Positions 27,735 through 40,469 of a DNA stretch of 64,000 nt are shown here, piece after piece (position 1 is the stretch's first letter; each line of letters opens with the position of its first letter). Origin of the DNA: Stutzerimonas azotifigens DSM 17556 (GTDB lineage Bacteria; Pseudomonadota; Gammaproteobacteria; Pseudomonadales; Pseudomonadaceae); assembly GCF_000425625.1 (NCBI RefSeq), contig NZ_KE384414.1:107595-171594 (forward strand), read 5' to 3'. A program made the translations under genes and the position numbers. A model generated the notes under the pieces. That model was not told the origin of the DNA. It did not search any database and saw nothing but the letters and a program-made list of their open reading frames with translations.

Positions 27735-27748
27735 TTACGGTTTCGTCA
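27735..27748 (-). promoter_or_regulatory. Weak CopR-type box upstream of PtrA-like gene
   Basis: TTACG-GTTT-CGTCA keeps 7 of 10 positions of the repeat and is symmetrical in its changes. Position 118 bp before the PtrA-like start supports it; the match alone does not. Confidence 0.35.
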
Positions 27749-27840
27749 GTAATGCATAAAAGCAGTGAGCCCAAGCGAAAGCGCAGGTAGCGTGCATGGT
27801 GCCTTTTCGTTCAGGCAAATAGGTCTTGTTTCCAGCGGGC

Positions 27841-27865
27841 AAAAAAAGGGCGCCATCTAGGCGCC
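27841..27865 (-). terminator. Rho-independent terminator on minus strand
   Basis: Read on the minus strand: GGCGCC-TAGAT-GGCGCC, one C, then seven T. No minus-strand gene ends just before it; it would stop leftward transcription from the copR side, or is left from a lost gene. Confidence 0.65.
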
Positions 27866-27966
27866 GATAGGCCAAAGGAGCATGGAAAAGGCCAAAAAGC
27901 AGAGTGTGGGAGCAACTGCTGATGTAGACGTTAACGCTACAAGCTGTCAGACAGATGATGCGAGCA

Positions 27967-27980
27967 TTACGTTTCTGTAA
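27967..27980 (+). promoter_or_regulatory. CopR-type box upstream of copR
   Basis: TTACG-TTTC-TGTAA, 9 of 10 matches, 62 bp before the copR start; suggests autoregulation. Confidence 0.62.
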
Positions 27981-28041
27981 GGTACTGGCTGCACGCCCTG
28001 ACAATCGGCACACTGCTCCAAATGCCGGAGGGAATACTTTC

Positions 28042-28722
28042 ATGAAGCTTCTTGTTGCTGAAGACGAGCCGAAAACAGGCACCTACCTACAGCAGGGGCT
28101 TTCAGAGGCAGGCTTCACAGTCGATAGAGTTGAAAACGGGACCGATGCTGCTCAGCACGCGCTTCATACCACATACGACTTGCTCATCTTAGACGTGATG
28201 ATGCCTGGCCTGGATGGGTGGCAGGTTTTACAGAAAGTCCGCGCTGCTGGTAATGAGGTTCCCGTGCTCTTTCTCACCGCCCGAGACGGGGTTCAGGATC
28301 GAGTAAAGGGATTGGAGTTGGGCGCTGATGATTATCTCATCAAGCCGTTCGCCTTCTCCGAATTGCTAGCCAGGATCCGTACGTTGCTTCGCCGCGGCAA
28401 TAATGTCCCCAACCAAACAATACTCAAACTCCTCGACCTTGAGGTCGATCTGCTCAGGCGTCGAGTTACGCGATCGGGGAAACGAATAGACCTAACTGCA
28501 AAGGAATTCGCACTTCTTGAGCTATTACTTCGGCGTCGCGGGGAAGTGCTCTCAAAGTCCCTTATCGCCTCCCAAGTATGGGACATGAATTTCGACAGCG
28601 ATACCAATGTGATTGAGGTGGCGGTACGACGGCTGAGAGCAAAAATCGATGATGAGTTCGAACCTAAGCTCATACAAACCGCGCGTGGGATGGGCTATTT
28701 GATCGACGCGCCAGACCCCTAG
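28042..28722 (+). CDS. copR: CopR response regulator (OmpR/PhoB class)
   Basis: 226 residues from ATG 28042 ([20 protein letters not shown]). Receiver domain with acidic pocket AEDE, phospho-acceptor Asp in [13 protein letters not shown] (about residue 51), Thr in FLTARD and Lys in YLIKPFAF; C-terminal winged-helix DNA-binding domain with the recognition region [18 protein letters not shown]. It is the likely binder of the TTACA-N4-TGTAA boxes in this window. No kinase follows: a TcmP-like fragment begins 90 bp after the stop, and the CopS-like kinase is at 17094. Confidence 0.94.
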   Translation: MKLLVAEDEPKTGTYLQQGLSEAGFTVDRVENGTDAAQHALHTTYDLLILDVMMPGLDGWQVLQKVRAAGNEVPVLFLTARDGVQDRVKGLELGADDYLIKPFAFSELLARIRTLLRRGNNVPNQTILKLLDLEVDLLRRRVTRSGKRIDLTAKEFALLELLLRRRGEVLSKSLIASQVWDMNFDSDTNVIEVAVRRLRAKIDDEFEPKLIQTARGMGYLIDAPDP

Positions 28723-28812
28723 AGCGAAATGCTCGGCATTTCACGCGATGGGCCAAGCTACCGGTACCGATGCGGTTAAGGCGAGCCACCGAGCAAGGAG
28801 CGGTGCCGAACC

Positions 28813-29154
28813 TCAGTTCTCCGAGCTGGATTTCTTCAGCTGTGGCACGAAGAAGATGGGTCTCTGCGGGGGAGCTATCAGAATATCACTGGATTTGATG
28901 CTAGTGCCCTTGCGACGCCTGGTCTTGCCATCCTTACCGACCGCCAGCAAATCACCGGTCGCAACAGCGATATCGAGCGCCTGCTTTACGCGAAACTCGT
29001 CAGCCATGGTGTAGTTGGTCAATCCGCTCATCAGGCCCAAAAAAGGTTGCCGTTCTACCTCGTAGACCTGGTTGGGCAAGAGCTCTGAAAGTTCTCCTCG
29101 GACGCGGTCATCGGTGGCATCGTCGAAGTGATGCTCATCCAACAGCAAATCGTG
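28813..29154 (-). pseudogene. TcmP-like C-terminal fragment, second copy
   Basis: The last 111 codons are a diverged copy of 3297-3637 (FLGLMSGLTNYTMADEFRVKQ; TSIKSSDILIAPPQRPIFF), roughly 88-90% identical by eye at DNA level, on the same strand. Similarity ends at about 29154, at a join with an unrelated gene tail on the other strand. It has no proper start. Confidence 0.65.
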
Positions 29155-29158
29155 TTTG

Positions 29159-29326
29159 CATGATGGCGAGCGTTATGAGGTGCATCTCTGTGAGGCCTGC
29201 TTTTTCCGAGCGCTGAGTGGTCTCCGCCGCGAGCGTATGGTCAACACCATGTTCGACGAGAATCCCGATAGGACTGGCGATGAGTTCGGCCTTGTGCAGC
29301 GGAGCGAATTCTGGAAAGACAACTGA
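29159..29326 (+). pseudogene. Gene tail with CxxC motif
   Basis: 55 codons to a stop, without start: HDGERYEVHLCEACFFRAL, then GLRRERMVNTMFDEN and EFGLVQRSEFWKDN. This looks like the C-terminal half of a small zinc-ribbon-type hypothetical protein seen in Pseudomonas; the first part was lost at the join near 29155. Confidence 0.5.
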
Positions 29327-29370
29327 GCTCGGTTCAGATGGGACTATGGATACGGGTAGGAAGTGGGGCG

Positions 29371-29817
29371 TTAGCCTCGCAGATGTAATGCAGCAGAGAA
29401 GATCACGTGTTTACTAATTCGACTGCCGAGAGACTGACACGCTGAGGTTGAGTACGTGCGATCTCCCTCCACTCGGTACTGGTGCCCAAGCTCGCTACCT
29501 TGTGCATCACGAATTGAAAGGATCTCCAGTAACGGCTCCATCAACCAGCGACCCACCTCGTTCATATGCCCGGGACTCACAAGATACGCCTGCTCCAGCC
29601 AGGCGTGCTCGGTCTGCGCAGCTATGACCTGTTCCAGCAATGGAACCGACGGAACCATTAGCATGCTTCGAAAGGCCGCGTTTCCATCGTCCTCAACGAT
29701 CTGCAGGTAGAACCAGGGCCAGGTCATCTCTAGCTCGACATATGACCAGAACTGCACGCCATCTGGCGCTGTTGAGAGCCCAGGAAGCAGTTCCGCATTC
29801 CGACTGGTTTTGAACAC
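29371..29817 (-). CDS. Hypothetical protein divergent from XRE regulator
   Basis: 148 residues if it starts at GTG 29817, chosen because TAGGAG lies 8 nt before it. A longer frame would start inside the operator palindrome. Contents: FWSYVELEMTWPWFYLQIV, MVPSVPLLEQVIAAQ and GRWLMEPLLEILSIRDAQG. No family, signal or membrane segment recognised. It shares its upstream palindrome (29853-29885) with the XRE regulator, so the two are probably controlled together. Confidence 0.55.
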   Translation of the reverse strand: MFKTSRNAELLPGLSTAPDGVQFWSYVELEMTWPWFYLQIVEDDGNAAFRSMLMVPSVPLLEQVIAAQTEHAWLEQAYLVSPGHMNEVGRWLMEPLLEILSIRDAQGSELGHQYRVEGDRTYSTSACQSLGSRISKHVIFSAALHLRG

Positions 29818-29852
29818 GCGCCAATCTCCTAATGATAATTGTACTTGATTGA

Positions 29853-29885
29853 TGAACAATATATTTTGTAGTCATATATTGTTCA
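29853..29885. promoter_or_regulatory. Operator palindrome between divergent genes
   Basis: Perfect 11-bp inverted repeat TGAACAATATA / TATATTGTTCA with an 11-nt spacer, 37 bp before the XRE gene and 36 bp before the divergent gene. It fits a dimeric XRE binding site. Confidence 0.7.
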
Positions 29886-29921
29886 ATCGCGCTTCATCGT
29901 TCCATTTTGCGGAGCAGCAAA

Positions 29922-30212
29922 ATGGAAGTCCGGGATTCGTTCGGGAAAGCGTTGAGGCTCGTGCGGCAGCGTAGGGGGCTGGCACAGGAAGATTTCTCGC
30001 TCGTTAGCAGTCGTACCTTCGTCAGCATGCTGGAGCGCGGGGCAACGAGCCCGACTCTCGAAAAGCTCGATAGCCTCTGCACGGTGCTCGACACTCACCC
30101 TGTCACCCTCTTGGCCCTGACCTACTTGCTTGGATCCGAAGCTCCTGAAAGTTTTGAGCAGCTCCTGGAGAAGGTTGGTGAGGAGTTGAGAGCTCTAGTC
30201 GAACCTGACTGA
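29922..30212 (+). CDS. XRE-family helix-turn-helix regulator
   Basis: 96 residues from ATG 29922 (MEVRDSFGKALRLVRQRRG). HTH of Cro/C1 type: RRGLAQEDFSLVSSRTFVSMLERGATSPTLEKLDSLC. The C-terminal ~35 residues are helical (SFEQLLEKVGEELRALV) and may dimerise. It faces an unknown gene across a perfect palindrome. A DNA-binding control gene of an accessory pair is likely; whether it is an antitoxin is not shown. Confidence 0.85.
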   Translation: MEVRDSFGKALRLVRQRRGLAQEDFSLVSSRTFVSMLERGATSPTLEKLDSLCTVLDTHPVTLLALTYLLGSEAPESFEQLLEKVGEELRALVEPD

Positions 30213-30340
30213 TTACTCAGCGAGGCTGTGTGAGGGGCCGGTTCCGTGGCCGCACAGTGAGTGTTGATCTTGCTGTCCCTCTGTCCCCAGTGGCTGGCCT
30301 GGAGGTCCTGTTTTTGGCAGGGCTTATAGTTTTTGTGGGC

Positions 30341-30364
30341 GTCAGAAAATATGTGGATTCTGAC
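30341..30364 (+). promoter_or_regulatory. Inverted repeat upstream of AbiEi-type gene
   Basis: GTCAGAA-N10-TTCTGAC, a perfect 7-bp repeat 15 bp before the ATG. AbiEi-type antitoxins are known to repress their own promoters by binding inverted repeats. Confidence 0.55.
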
Positions 30365-30378
30365 TTTTTGGGGCTCAT

Positions 30379-30978
30379 ATGTCCGTCGCGCAAGCTATTT
30401 TAAATCGAGTCAAGCACATGCCAAAGGGGAGGCCATTTGCCGGCGCGGTGTTCGCGCAGGTCGGTTCCCGTGCGTCGATTAATAAAGCGCTTTCTAGGCT
30501 GGTGCAATCAGGCACGCTGGAGCGAGTCGCTCGCGGTGTCTACATGCGCCCCAAAATGAGCAAGTACACCGGCAGGGTGGTGCGCCCGAGTCCGCTGGCT
30601 GTCGTGGAGGTCATCACGAAGGCGAACGGCGAGACGATCCAGATACACGGCGCGGAGGCTGTTCGGAGGTTGGGCCTCAGCACACAGATGCAGGTGTTGC
30701 CGACCTTTTACACCAGCGGATCTACTCGCGAGATCAAGGTTGGCAATGCGGTGGTTCGCCTCCGCCACGTATCCAAGGACCGCTTGCAGCACGCCGGCAC
30801 GACGGTAGGTGTGGCGCTTACTGCTCTCTACTACATCGGGAAAGAAGGGCTGTCCGCTAATGTGGTTTCCAAGATTGTTAGTGCGCTGAGCGGCGAAGAG
30901 CTGATGAAGCTCCGGGCCTGCAAGATGCCGGAGTGGATGCGGTCGGCATTGCGCTTTGCTGCCAAGGAGATTGAGTAG
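30379..30978 (+). CDS. AbiEi-type antitoxin (DUF6088), toxin gene missing
   Basis: 199 residues. The N-terminal ~65 form a winged helix (FAGAVFAQVGSRASINKALSRLVQSGTLERVARGVYMRP), followed by the DUF6088/AbiEi C-terminal domain (VVEVITKANGETIQIHGAEAVRRLGLSTQ; LPTFYTSGSTREI; LRHVSKDRLQHAG). In type IV AbiE systems this antitoxin is followed, usually overlapping, by the AbiEii nucleotidyltransferase toxin. Here no toxin start is seen; the island ends about 110 bp downstream in hrpB. So it is an orphan, or its partner was lost at the island end. Confidence 0.85.
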   Translation: MSVAQAILNRVKHMPKGRPFAGAVFAQVGSRASINKALSRLVQSGTLERVARGVYMRPKMSKYTGRVVRPSPLAVVEVITKANGETIQIHGAEAVRRLGLSTQMQVLPTFYTSGSTREIKVGNAVVRLRHVSKDRLQHAGTTVGVALTALYYIGKEGLSANVVSKIVSALSGEELMKLRACKMPEWMRSALRFAAKEIE

Positions 30979-31088
30979 TGCGCAATAGCACCTACCCGAC
31001 TCCACCTACTGGCAGCTACCAAAGCCTGAGGCGAGACGTGGCTGGCTTTTCTGACAAGACAATGCGACTTCCTGCGCATTTAGCAAAA

Positions 31089-31470
31089 CGTGGAATTCGT
31101 CGAAGATCACCAGCCCGACGCCGTCCAGCGCCGGGTCGTCCTGCAGGCGGCGGGCGAGGATGCCCTCGGTGACCACCTCGATGCGGGTGGTCGGGCCGAC
31201 CCGGCTCTCCAGGCGGATGCGATAGCCGACCGTCTGCCCTACCCGCTCGCCGAGCTCCTCGGCCAGGCGTTCGGCGGCGGCGCGGGCAGCCAGCCGGCGT
31301 GGCTCGAGCATGACAATGCGCTGCCCGGCGAGCCAGGGTTCGTCGAGCAGCGCGAGCGGCACGCGGGTGGTCTTGCCGGCACCAGGCGGCGCCTCCAGCA
31401 CGGCCTCGTCGCGCCCGCGCAGGGCCTGGCGCAGGGCTGGCAGGGCGTCATCGATCGGTAGCGGCAGCAT
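31089..31470 (-). pseudogene. hrpB: ATP-dependent helicase HrpB, N-terminal stub cut by island
   Basis: The first 127 codons of Hrp[18 protein letters not shown], Walker [39 protein letters not shown] and the Walker B/DEAH-type motif IFDEFH. The family continues DEFHER; here the sequence changes to unrelated residues directly after DEFH (about base 31089). Codon use is that of the GC-rich chromosome up to the join and different after it. HrpB is normally above 800 residues, so the gene is inactivated; the rest is expected beyond the island's left end. Confidence 0.9.
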
Positions 31471-31795
31471 GCGAGGCTCCAGAGGCCGGGGGCCGGCATT
31501 ATAGGCGTGACGGGGTCCGGCGTGGCCCAGGCCGCGTACCAGACGCCCCGCATCGTCCCGTGCTGGCGGAGCGGTGGGGGAAATCTCGTTCCAGCGAAGC
31601 GAATGATGGCACTTTGCGGAAATTCGCCCCTACACTAGCGCCCACATTATGAGTGTCCCGGCGCCTCGAAAGGGCCCGGTCGCGTGCATGCGCGGCGGAA
31701 ACGCAACCCTGTTGCCCGCCGATCGCAAAACGACGGAGTGCCGGCCGTGTCCGCGGACCGCCGGCGTTGTTATCCAATCAGAAAAGAGAACAAAC
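31471..31795. other. Divergent upstream region of hrpB and large kinase
   Basis: Non-coding by appearance; it holds the promoters of the hrpB stub and of the kinase gene. A longer in-frame extension of the kinase from 31649 lacks a ribosome-binding site and family-like sequence and is rejected. Confidence 0.4.
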
Positions 31796-36799
<5,004 letters not shown>

Positions 36800-36918
36800 G
36801 TGGCAAAAAAAACTGAACCGAATGTCCCGGCGGCCTGAACCGACAAGGTACGCCGCCGCGGACGCCGAATGATACGTGCGGCACTACGTGCGCCACTTGT
36901 CAGAGCTCTGGAGGAATG

Positions 36919-38901
36919 ATGGCCCAGGACCGGCATGAGAACGCCCCTGTAAATGTGTTGGTGGTCGATGACCGCGCTGAAAATCGGCTGGCGTTGAGGG
37001 CGATTCTGGATTCACCGGACTACCGGATACTGGAAGCCTCCTGCGAGCAGGAAGCCCTGCGCCATCTGCTGCACACCGAGTGTGCGGTGATATTGCTGGA
37101 CGTGATCATGCCCAGGGTCGACGGCTTCGAGCTGGCGACCCTGATCAAGGAATACGAACGTACGGCCTCGGTGCCGATCATCTTCCTGACGGCCGAGGCG
37201 ATGGACCCGGCCTTCATCGAGAAGGCCTACGACGTGGGCGCCGCGGACTACCTCATCAAGCCGCTGATGCCGAAGATGGTGCGCGCGAAGGTCGCGGTGT
37301 TCACCGAACTCTACCGGCAGCGTCAGCGCATCCGCCAGCAGTCCGAGCTGCTGGTCGAGGCCGAGCGCCGGCAGAGCGAGGCGCGCTACGGCGAGCTGCA
37401 GCTGGCCAGCGAGCGGCGCTACCGCAACCTCGCCGAGTCGGTACCGCACATGGTGTGGACGGCCAGCAACGACGGCCGCACCGAATACTTCAACCGCGGC
37501 TGGTTCGAATACACCGGCGCCCCCGCCGACCGCGTCGCAGACACCTGGCTCGACGCCCTGCACCCGGAAGACTGGGGCACGTGCGGCGCGGACTGGGATT
37601 TCAGCCTGAAGACCGGACGGCCGCTCGAGGTGCTGTGCCGCCTGCGCCGGCACGACGGCAGCTATCGCTGGCACCTGGGCCGCGCACTGCCGGAGCGTGA
37701 CGCCAGCGGCGAGCTGCTTTCCTGGCTCGGCACCTTCACCGACGTCGACGAGCAGACCCGTCTGCAAAGCACCCTGGCCGAGTTCAAGGACGTGCTGGAC
37801 ACCACCCTGGATGCGGTGCTGATCTTCAGCGCCGACAGCGGGACGGTGGAATACGCCAACGACGGCGCCGGCCTGCTGCTCGGCTATTCGCCCGACGAGC
37901 TCCTGGGGCACCCGGTGGCGCAGCTGATCCCGCGCTTTCGCGACGAGGACCTGCGCGCCATGCTCGCCCCGCAGGCCGCCCGCAAGGCCGCCGTGGAAGC
38001 CAGCTGCCTGCGGCAGAACGGCGAGAGCGTCCAGGTGGAGCTTTCCCTGCAGCTGGTGGAAGGCCACCGGCCGCGGATCATCGCCACGGCGCGCGACATC
38101 ACCGACCGCAAGCAGGCCGAGGCCATGCAGCAGTTCCTCTACCAGAAGGCCCTGAGCGACGTGGAGGCGCGCGACGAATTCCTCTCCATCGCCGCCCACG
38201 AGCTGCGCACGCCCCTGACCTCGCTGAGCCTGCAGGCCGAACTGCTCGAGCGTCAGCTGGCCAAGGAAGGCGGCGCCGAGGGGGGGCGAAAGGGCGAACT
38301 GACCGGCATGCTGAGACGCCAGATCAGCCGGCTGGTGAGGCTGCTGGATGAACTGCTGGACGTCTCCCGGATCAGCGGCGGGCAGTTCAGGATCTCGCCC
38401 GAGCCGCTGAACCTGTCCGAGATCGCCGGCGAACTGGTGCAGCGCCATGCGCGCGACGCGGAAAAGGCCGGAACGCCGATCAGCCTGCACGTCGCCGGCG
38501 ACGTCTGCGGCCACTGGGATGCGCTGCGCGTCGAGCAGGTGTTCACCAACCTGCTGAGCAATGCGATCAAGTTCGGTGCCGGCAAGCCGATCGAGGTCTC
38601 CGTGTGGGAGGAGGACGGCATGGCCCACCTGCTGGTGCGCGACCACGGCGTCGGCGTGCCCGCCGAGGCGCGGGAGCGGATCTTCCAGCGCTTCGAACGG
38701 GCCCGCTCGGCCTCCGCCTACGCCGGGCTCGGGCTGGGGCTGTACATCACCCGGCAGATCGTCGAGCTCCACGGCGGCGCCATCGAGCTGCTCGCCGACG
38801 TGCCGCAGGGCGCCGCCTTCTCGGTCTCCCTGCCGCTGACCCCGCCGGCATCCAGGACGCCGGAAAACCAGGTCTGCGAGGCCCTGCCGGACCCGGCCTG
38901 A
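36919..38901 (+). CDS. Receiver-PAS-PAS sensor histidine kinase
   Basis: 660 residues. Two ATGs in tandem (36916, 36919); the second is better spaced from GGAGG. Order: N-terminal receiver (VLVVDDRAENRLAL, ILLDVIMPRVDG, YLIKPL; about 12-130), a helical linker, PAS domain 1 (VPHMVWTASNDGRTEYFNRGW), PAS domain 2 (TLDAVLIFSADSGTVEYANDGA), HisKA with SIAAHELRTPLTS (about 420), HATPase_c (NLLSNAIKFG, GLGLGLYITRQIV). No membrane helix. Having a receiver at the front, it can take phosphate from another kinase; the preceding poly-HAMP kinase is the obvious candidate. Output partner not in the window. Confidence 0.92.
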   Translation: MAQDRHENAPVNVLVVDDRAENRLALRAILDSPDYRILEASCEQEALRHLLHTECAVILLDVIMPRVDGFELATLIKEYERTASVPIIFLTAEAMDPAFIEKAYDVGAADYLIKPLMPKMVRAKVAVFTELYRQRQRIRQQSELLVEAERRQSEARYGELQLASERRYRNLAESVPHMVWTASNDGRTEYFNRGWFEYTGAPADRVADTWLDALHPEDWGTCGADWDFSLKTGRPLEVLCRLRRHDGSYRWHLGRALPERDASGELLSWLGTFTDVDEQTRLQSTLAEFKDVLDTTLDAVLIFSADSGTVEYANDGAGLLLGYSPDELLGHPVAQLIPRFRDEDLRAMLAPQAARKAAVEASCLRQNGESVQVELSLQLVEGHRPRIIATARDITDRKQAEAMQQFLYQKALSDVEARDEFLSIAAHELRTPLTSLSLQAELLERQLAKEGGAEGGRKGELTGMLRRQISRLVRLLDELLDVSRISGGQFRISPEPLNLSEIAGELVQRHARDAEKAGTPISLHVAGDVCGHWDALRVEQVFTNLLSNAIKFGAGKPIEVSVWEEDGMAHLLVRDHGVGVPAEARERIFQRFERARSASAYAGLGLGLYITRQIVELHGGAIELLADVPQGAAFSVSLPLTPPASRTPENQVCEALPDPA

Positions 38902-39043
38902 AGCACCGGAGCACAGGCGGCGCCTGCCCGTGCGGCAGGTTTGCCGCCACCCGGTTCGAACACCGGCGCGGGCGCCGGGGTCCGATCTGGAGAAATGTCA
39001 TTCTGCCCTTGTATAGTTCCGCCCACTTTCCAGGAGGTCCCCC

Positions 39044-39460
39044 ATGCGTATCCGTACTCGCGTCATCGGCGGCGTCGTGGCCGCCGCGTTGTTCACCCAG
39101 CTGACGGCCTGCGGCACCCTGTTCTACCCGGACCGGCGCGGCCAGATCGACGGCCGCATCGACCCGGCGGTCGCTGCGCTCAACGCCATCGGCCTGCTGT
39201 TCTACCTGATCCCCGGCCTGATCGCCTTCGGCATCGACTTCGCCACCGGCGCCATCTACCTGCCGGACGAGGAATACAGCGTCGCCCCCGAGCGCCTGCG
39301 CGAAGCCATCGGTGCCGACGGGACCATCGACCATGCCCGCCTGAAAGCCATCATCGAAGCGGAAACCGGTCGCAGCCTGCCGCTCGACGACCCGCGCCTG
39401 GTCCGCCAGGGTGGCAGCGTCGAGCAACTGGCCGCGTACGGCCTGCGCCCGGCCGCCTGA
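39044..39460 (+). CDS. Hypothetical lipoprotein
   Basis: 138 residues. Lipoprotein signal with lipobox LTAC (VVAAALFTQLTACGTLF) and a second hydrophobic stretch (NAIGLLFYLIPGLIAFGIDF). The rest (LPDEEYSVAPERLREAIGADG; IIEAETGRSLPLDDPRL) is soluble. Similar small lipoproteins occur in Pseudomonas without known role. AGGAGG lies 7-8 bp before the start. Confidence 0.75.
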   Translation: MRIRTRVIGGVVAAALFTQLTACGTLFYPDRRGQIDGRIDPAVAALNAIGLLFYLIPGLIAFGIDFATGAIYLPDEEYSVAPERLREAIGADGTIDHARLKAIIEAETGRSLPLDDPRLVRQGGSVEQLAAYGLRPAA

Positions 39461-39569
39461 GGGTGTCGCCTTCGGGCGAGGCGCGGTGGCCGGCCACCCG
39501 GACGGCCACGTCCCTCGCCCCTGCCCCCACCACCCGACGGCTCCGACGCCGTCGCCTTCCGGAGTGCGG

Positions 39570-40469
39570 ATGACGGTCGCTCCTTCTCACGCCCGATTGA
39601 TGCGCCTGGCCACGGTCGCCGCGCTTTGCGTGGCGCTCGGCCTGGCGCTGGCCAAGGCGATCGCCTGGTGGCTGAGCGGTTCGGTCAGCCTGCTGGCGGG
39701 CCTCACCGACTCGCTGCTCGACGGTGCCGCCTCGCTGCTCAACCTGCTGGCGGTGCATTACTCGCTGCGCCCGGCCGACGAGGACCACCGCTACGGCCAC
39801 GGCAAGGCCGAGGCCCTGGCCGGGCTGGGGCAGTCGGCATTCATCTGTGTCAGCGCGATCCTGGTCGGCCTGCAGGGCTTCGACCGGCTGCTCAATCCCG
39901 AGCCGCTGCAGGCGCCGACCCTCGGCATCGCGGTGATGGTGCTGTCGCTGGTGGTGACCCTCGGCCTGCTGTTCTTCCAGCGCCACGTGGTGAAGCTGAC
40001 CGGCTCCACCGCGGTGCGCGCCGATTCGCTGCATTACCGCTCGGACCTGCTGCTCAACAGCAGCATCCTCGTCGCTCTGCTGTTCGCGGCCTACGGCTGG
40101 GAGCGGCTGGACGCGGTGTTCGGCGTGGCCATCGCGCTGTACATCTTCTGGAGCGCCACCGGCATCCTGCGCGAGGCCAGTTCGATCCTGATGGACAAGG
40201 AACTCGACCCGGAAATCGCCGAGGACATGCACCGGCTGGCCTGTGACGTGCCCGGCGTGCTCGGTTGCCACGACCTGCGCACGCGGATGTCCGGCACCCG
40301 CTGGTTCGTCCAGCTACACCTGGAACTGCCCGGCGAGCTGCCGCTGTCGCGGGCGCACGATCTGTGCGACGCGGTCGAGAGGGCGATCCGGCAGCACTAC
40401 CCGAGGGCCGAGGTGCTGGTGCATCCGGACCCGCAGGAGGTGGTGGGGCGGGTTCGCGGCGGCGAGTGA
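39570..40469 (+). CDS. fieF: FieF/CDF-family divalent cation exporter
   Basis: 299 residues from ATG 39570 with GGAG 6 nt upstream; a longer upstream frame overlaps the lipoprotein gene and has no site. Six helices; metal site residues DSLLD in helix 2 and HYRSD in helix 5; YGHGKAEALAGLGQ; a C-terminal cytoplasmic domain with HDLRTRMSGTRWFVQLHLELP. Exports Fe(II)/Zn(II) against protons. Unlike the island's CDF protein at 1630 it has all canonical residues and the C-terminal domain. The symbol is by closest family and the metal is not proven. Confidence 0.88.
   Translation: MTVAPSHARLMRLATVAALCVALGLALAKAIAWWLSGSVSLLAGLTDSLLDGAASLLNLLAVHYSLRPADEDHRYGHGKAEALAGLGQSAFICVSAILVGLQGFDRLLNPEPLQAPTLGIAVMVLSLVVTLGLLFFQRHVVKLTGSTAVRADSLHYRSDLLLNSSILVALLFAAYGWERLDAVFGVAIALYIFWSATGILREASSILMDKELDPEIAEDMHRLACDVPGVLGCHDLRTRMSGTRWFVQLHLELPGELPLSRAHDLCDAVERAIRQHYPRAEVLVHPDPQEVVGRVRGGE

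Larger units (their letters stand above)
27618..28041. other. Divergent control region between PtrA-like gene and copR
   Basis: Holds a weak cop box (27735-27748), a minus-strand terminator-like hairpin (27841-27865) and the copR box (27967-27980). No credible gene. Confidence 0.5.

Noticed and set aside
30978..31172. 64-codon frame overlapping the AbiEi stop as a possible toxin
   Set aside because: It crosses the island/hrpB join and ends in Arg/Pro-rich antisense of hrpB; it does not resemble AbiEii.
37012..38772. 586-codon minus-strand frame
   Set aside because: Shadow of the receiver-PAS-PAS kinase.
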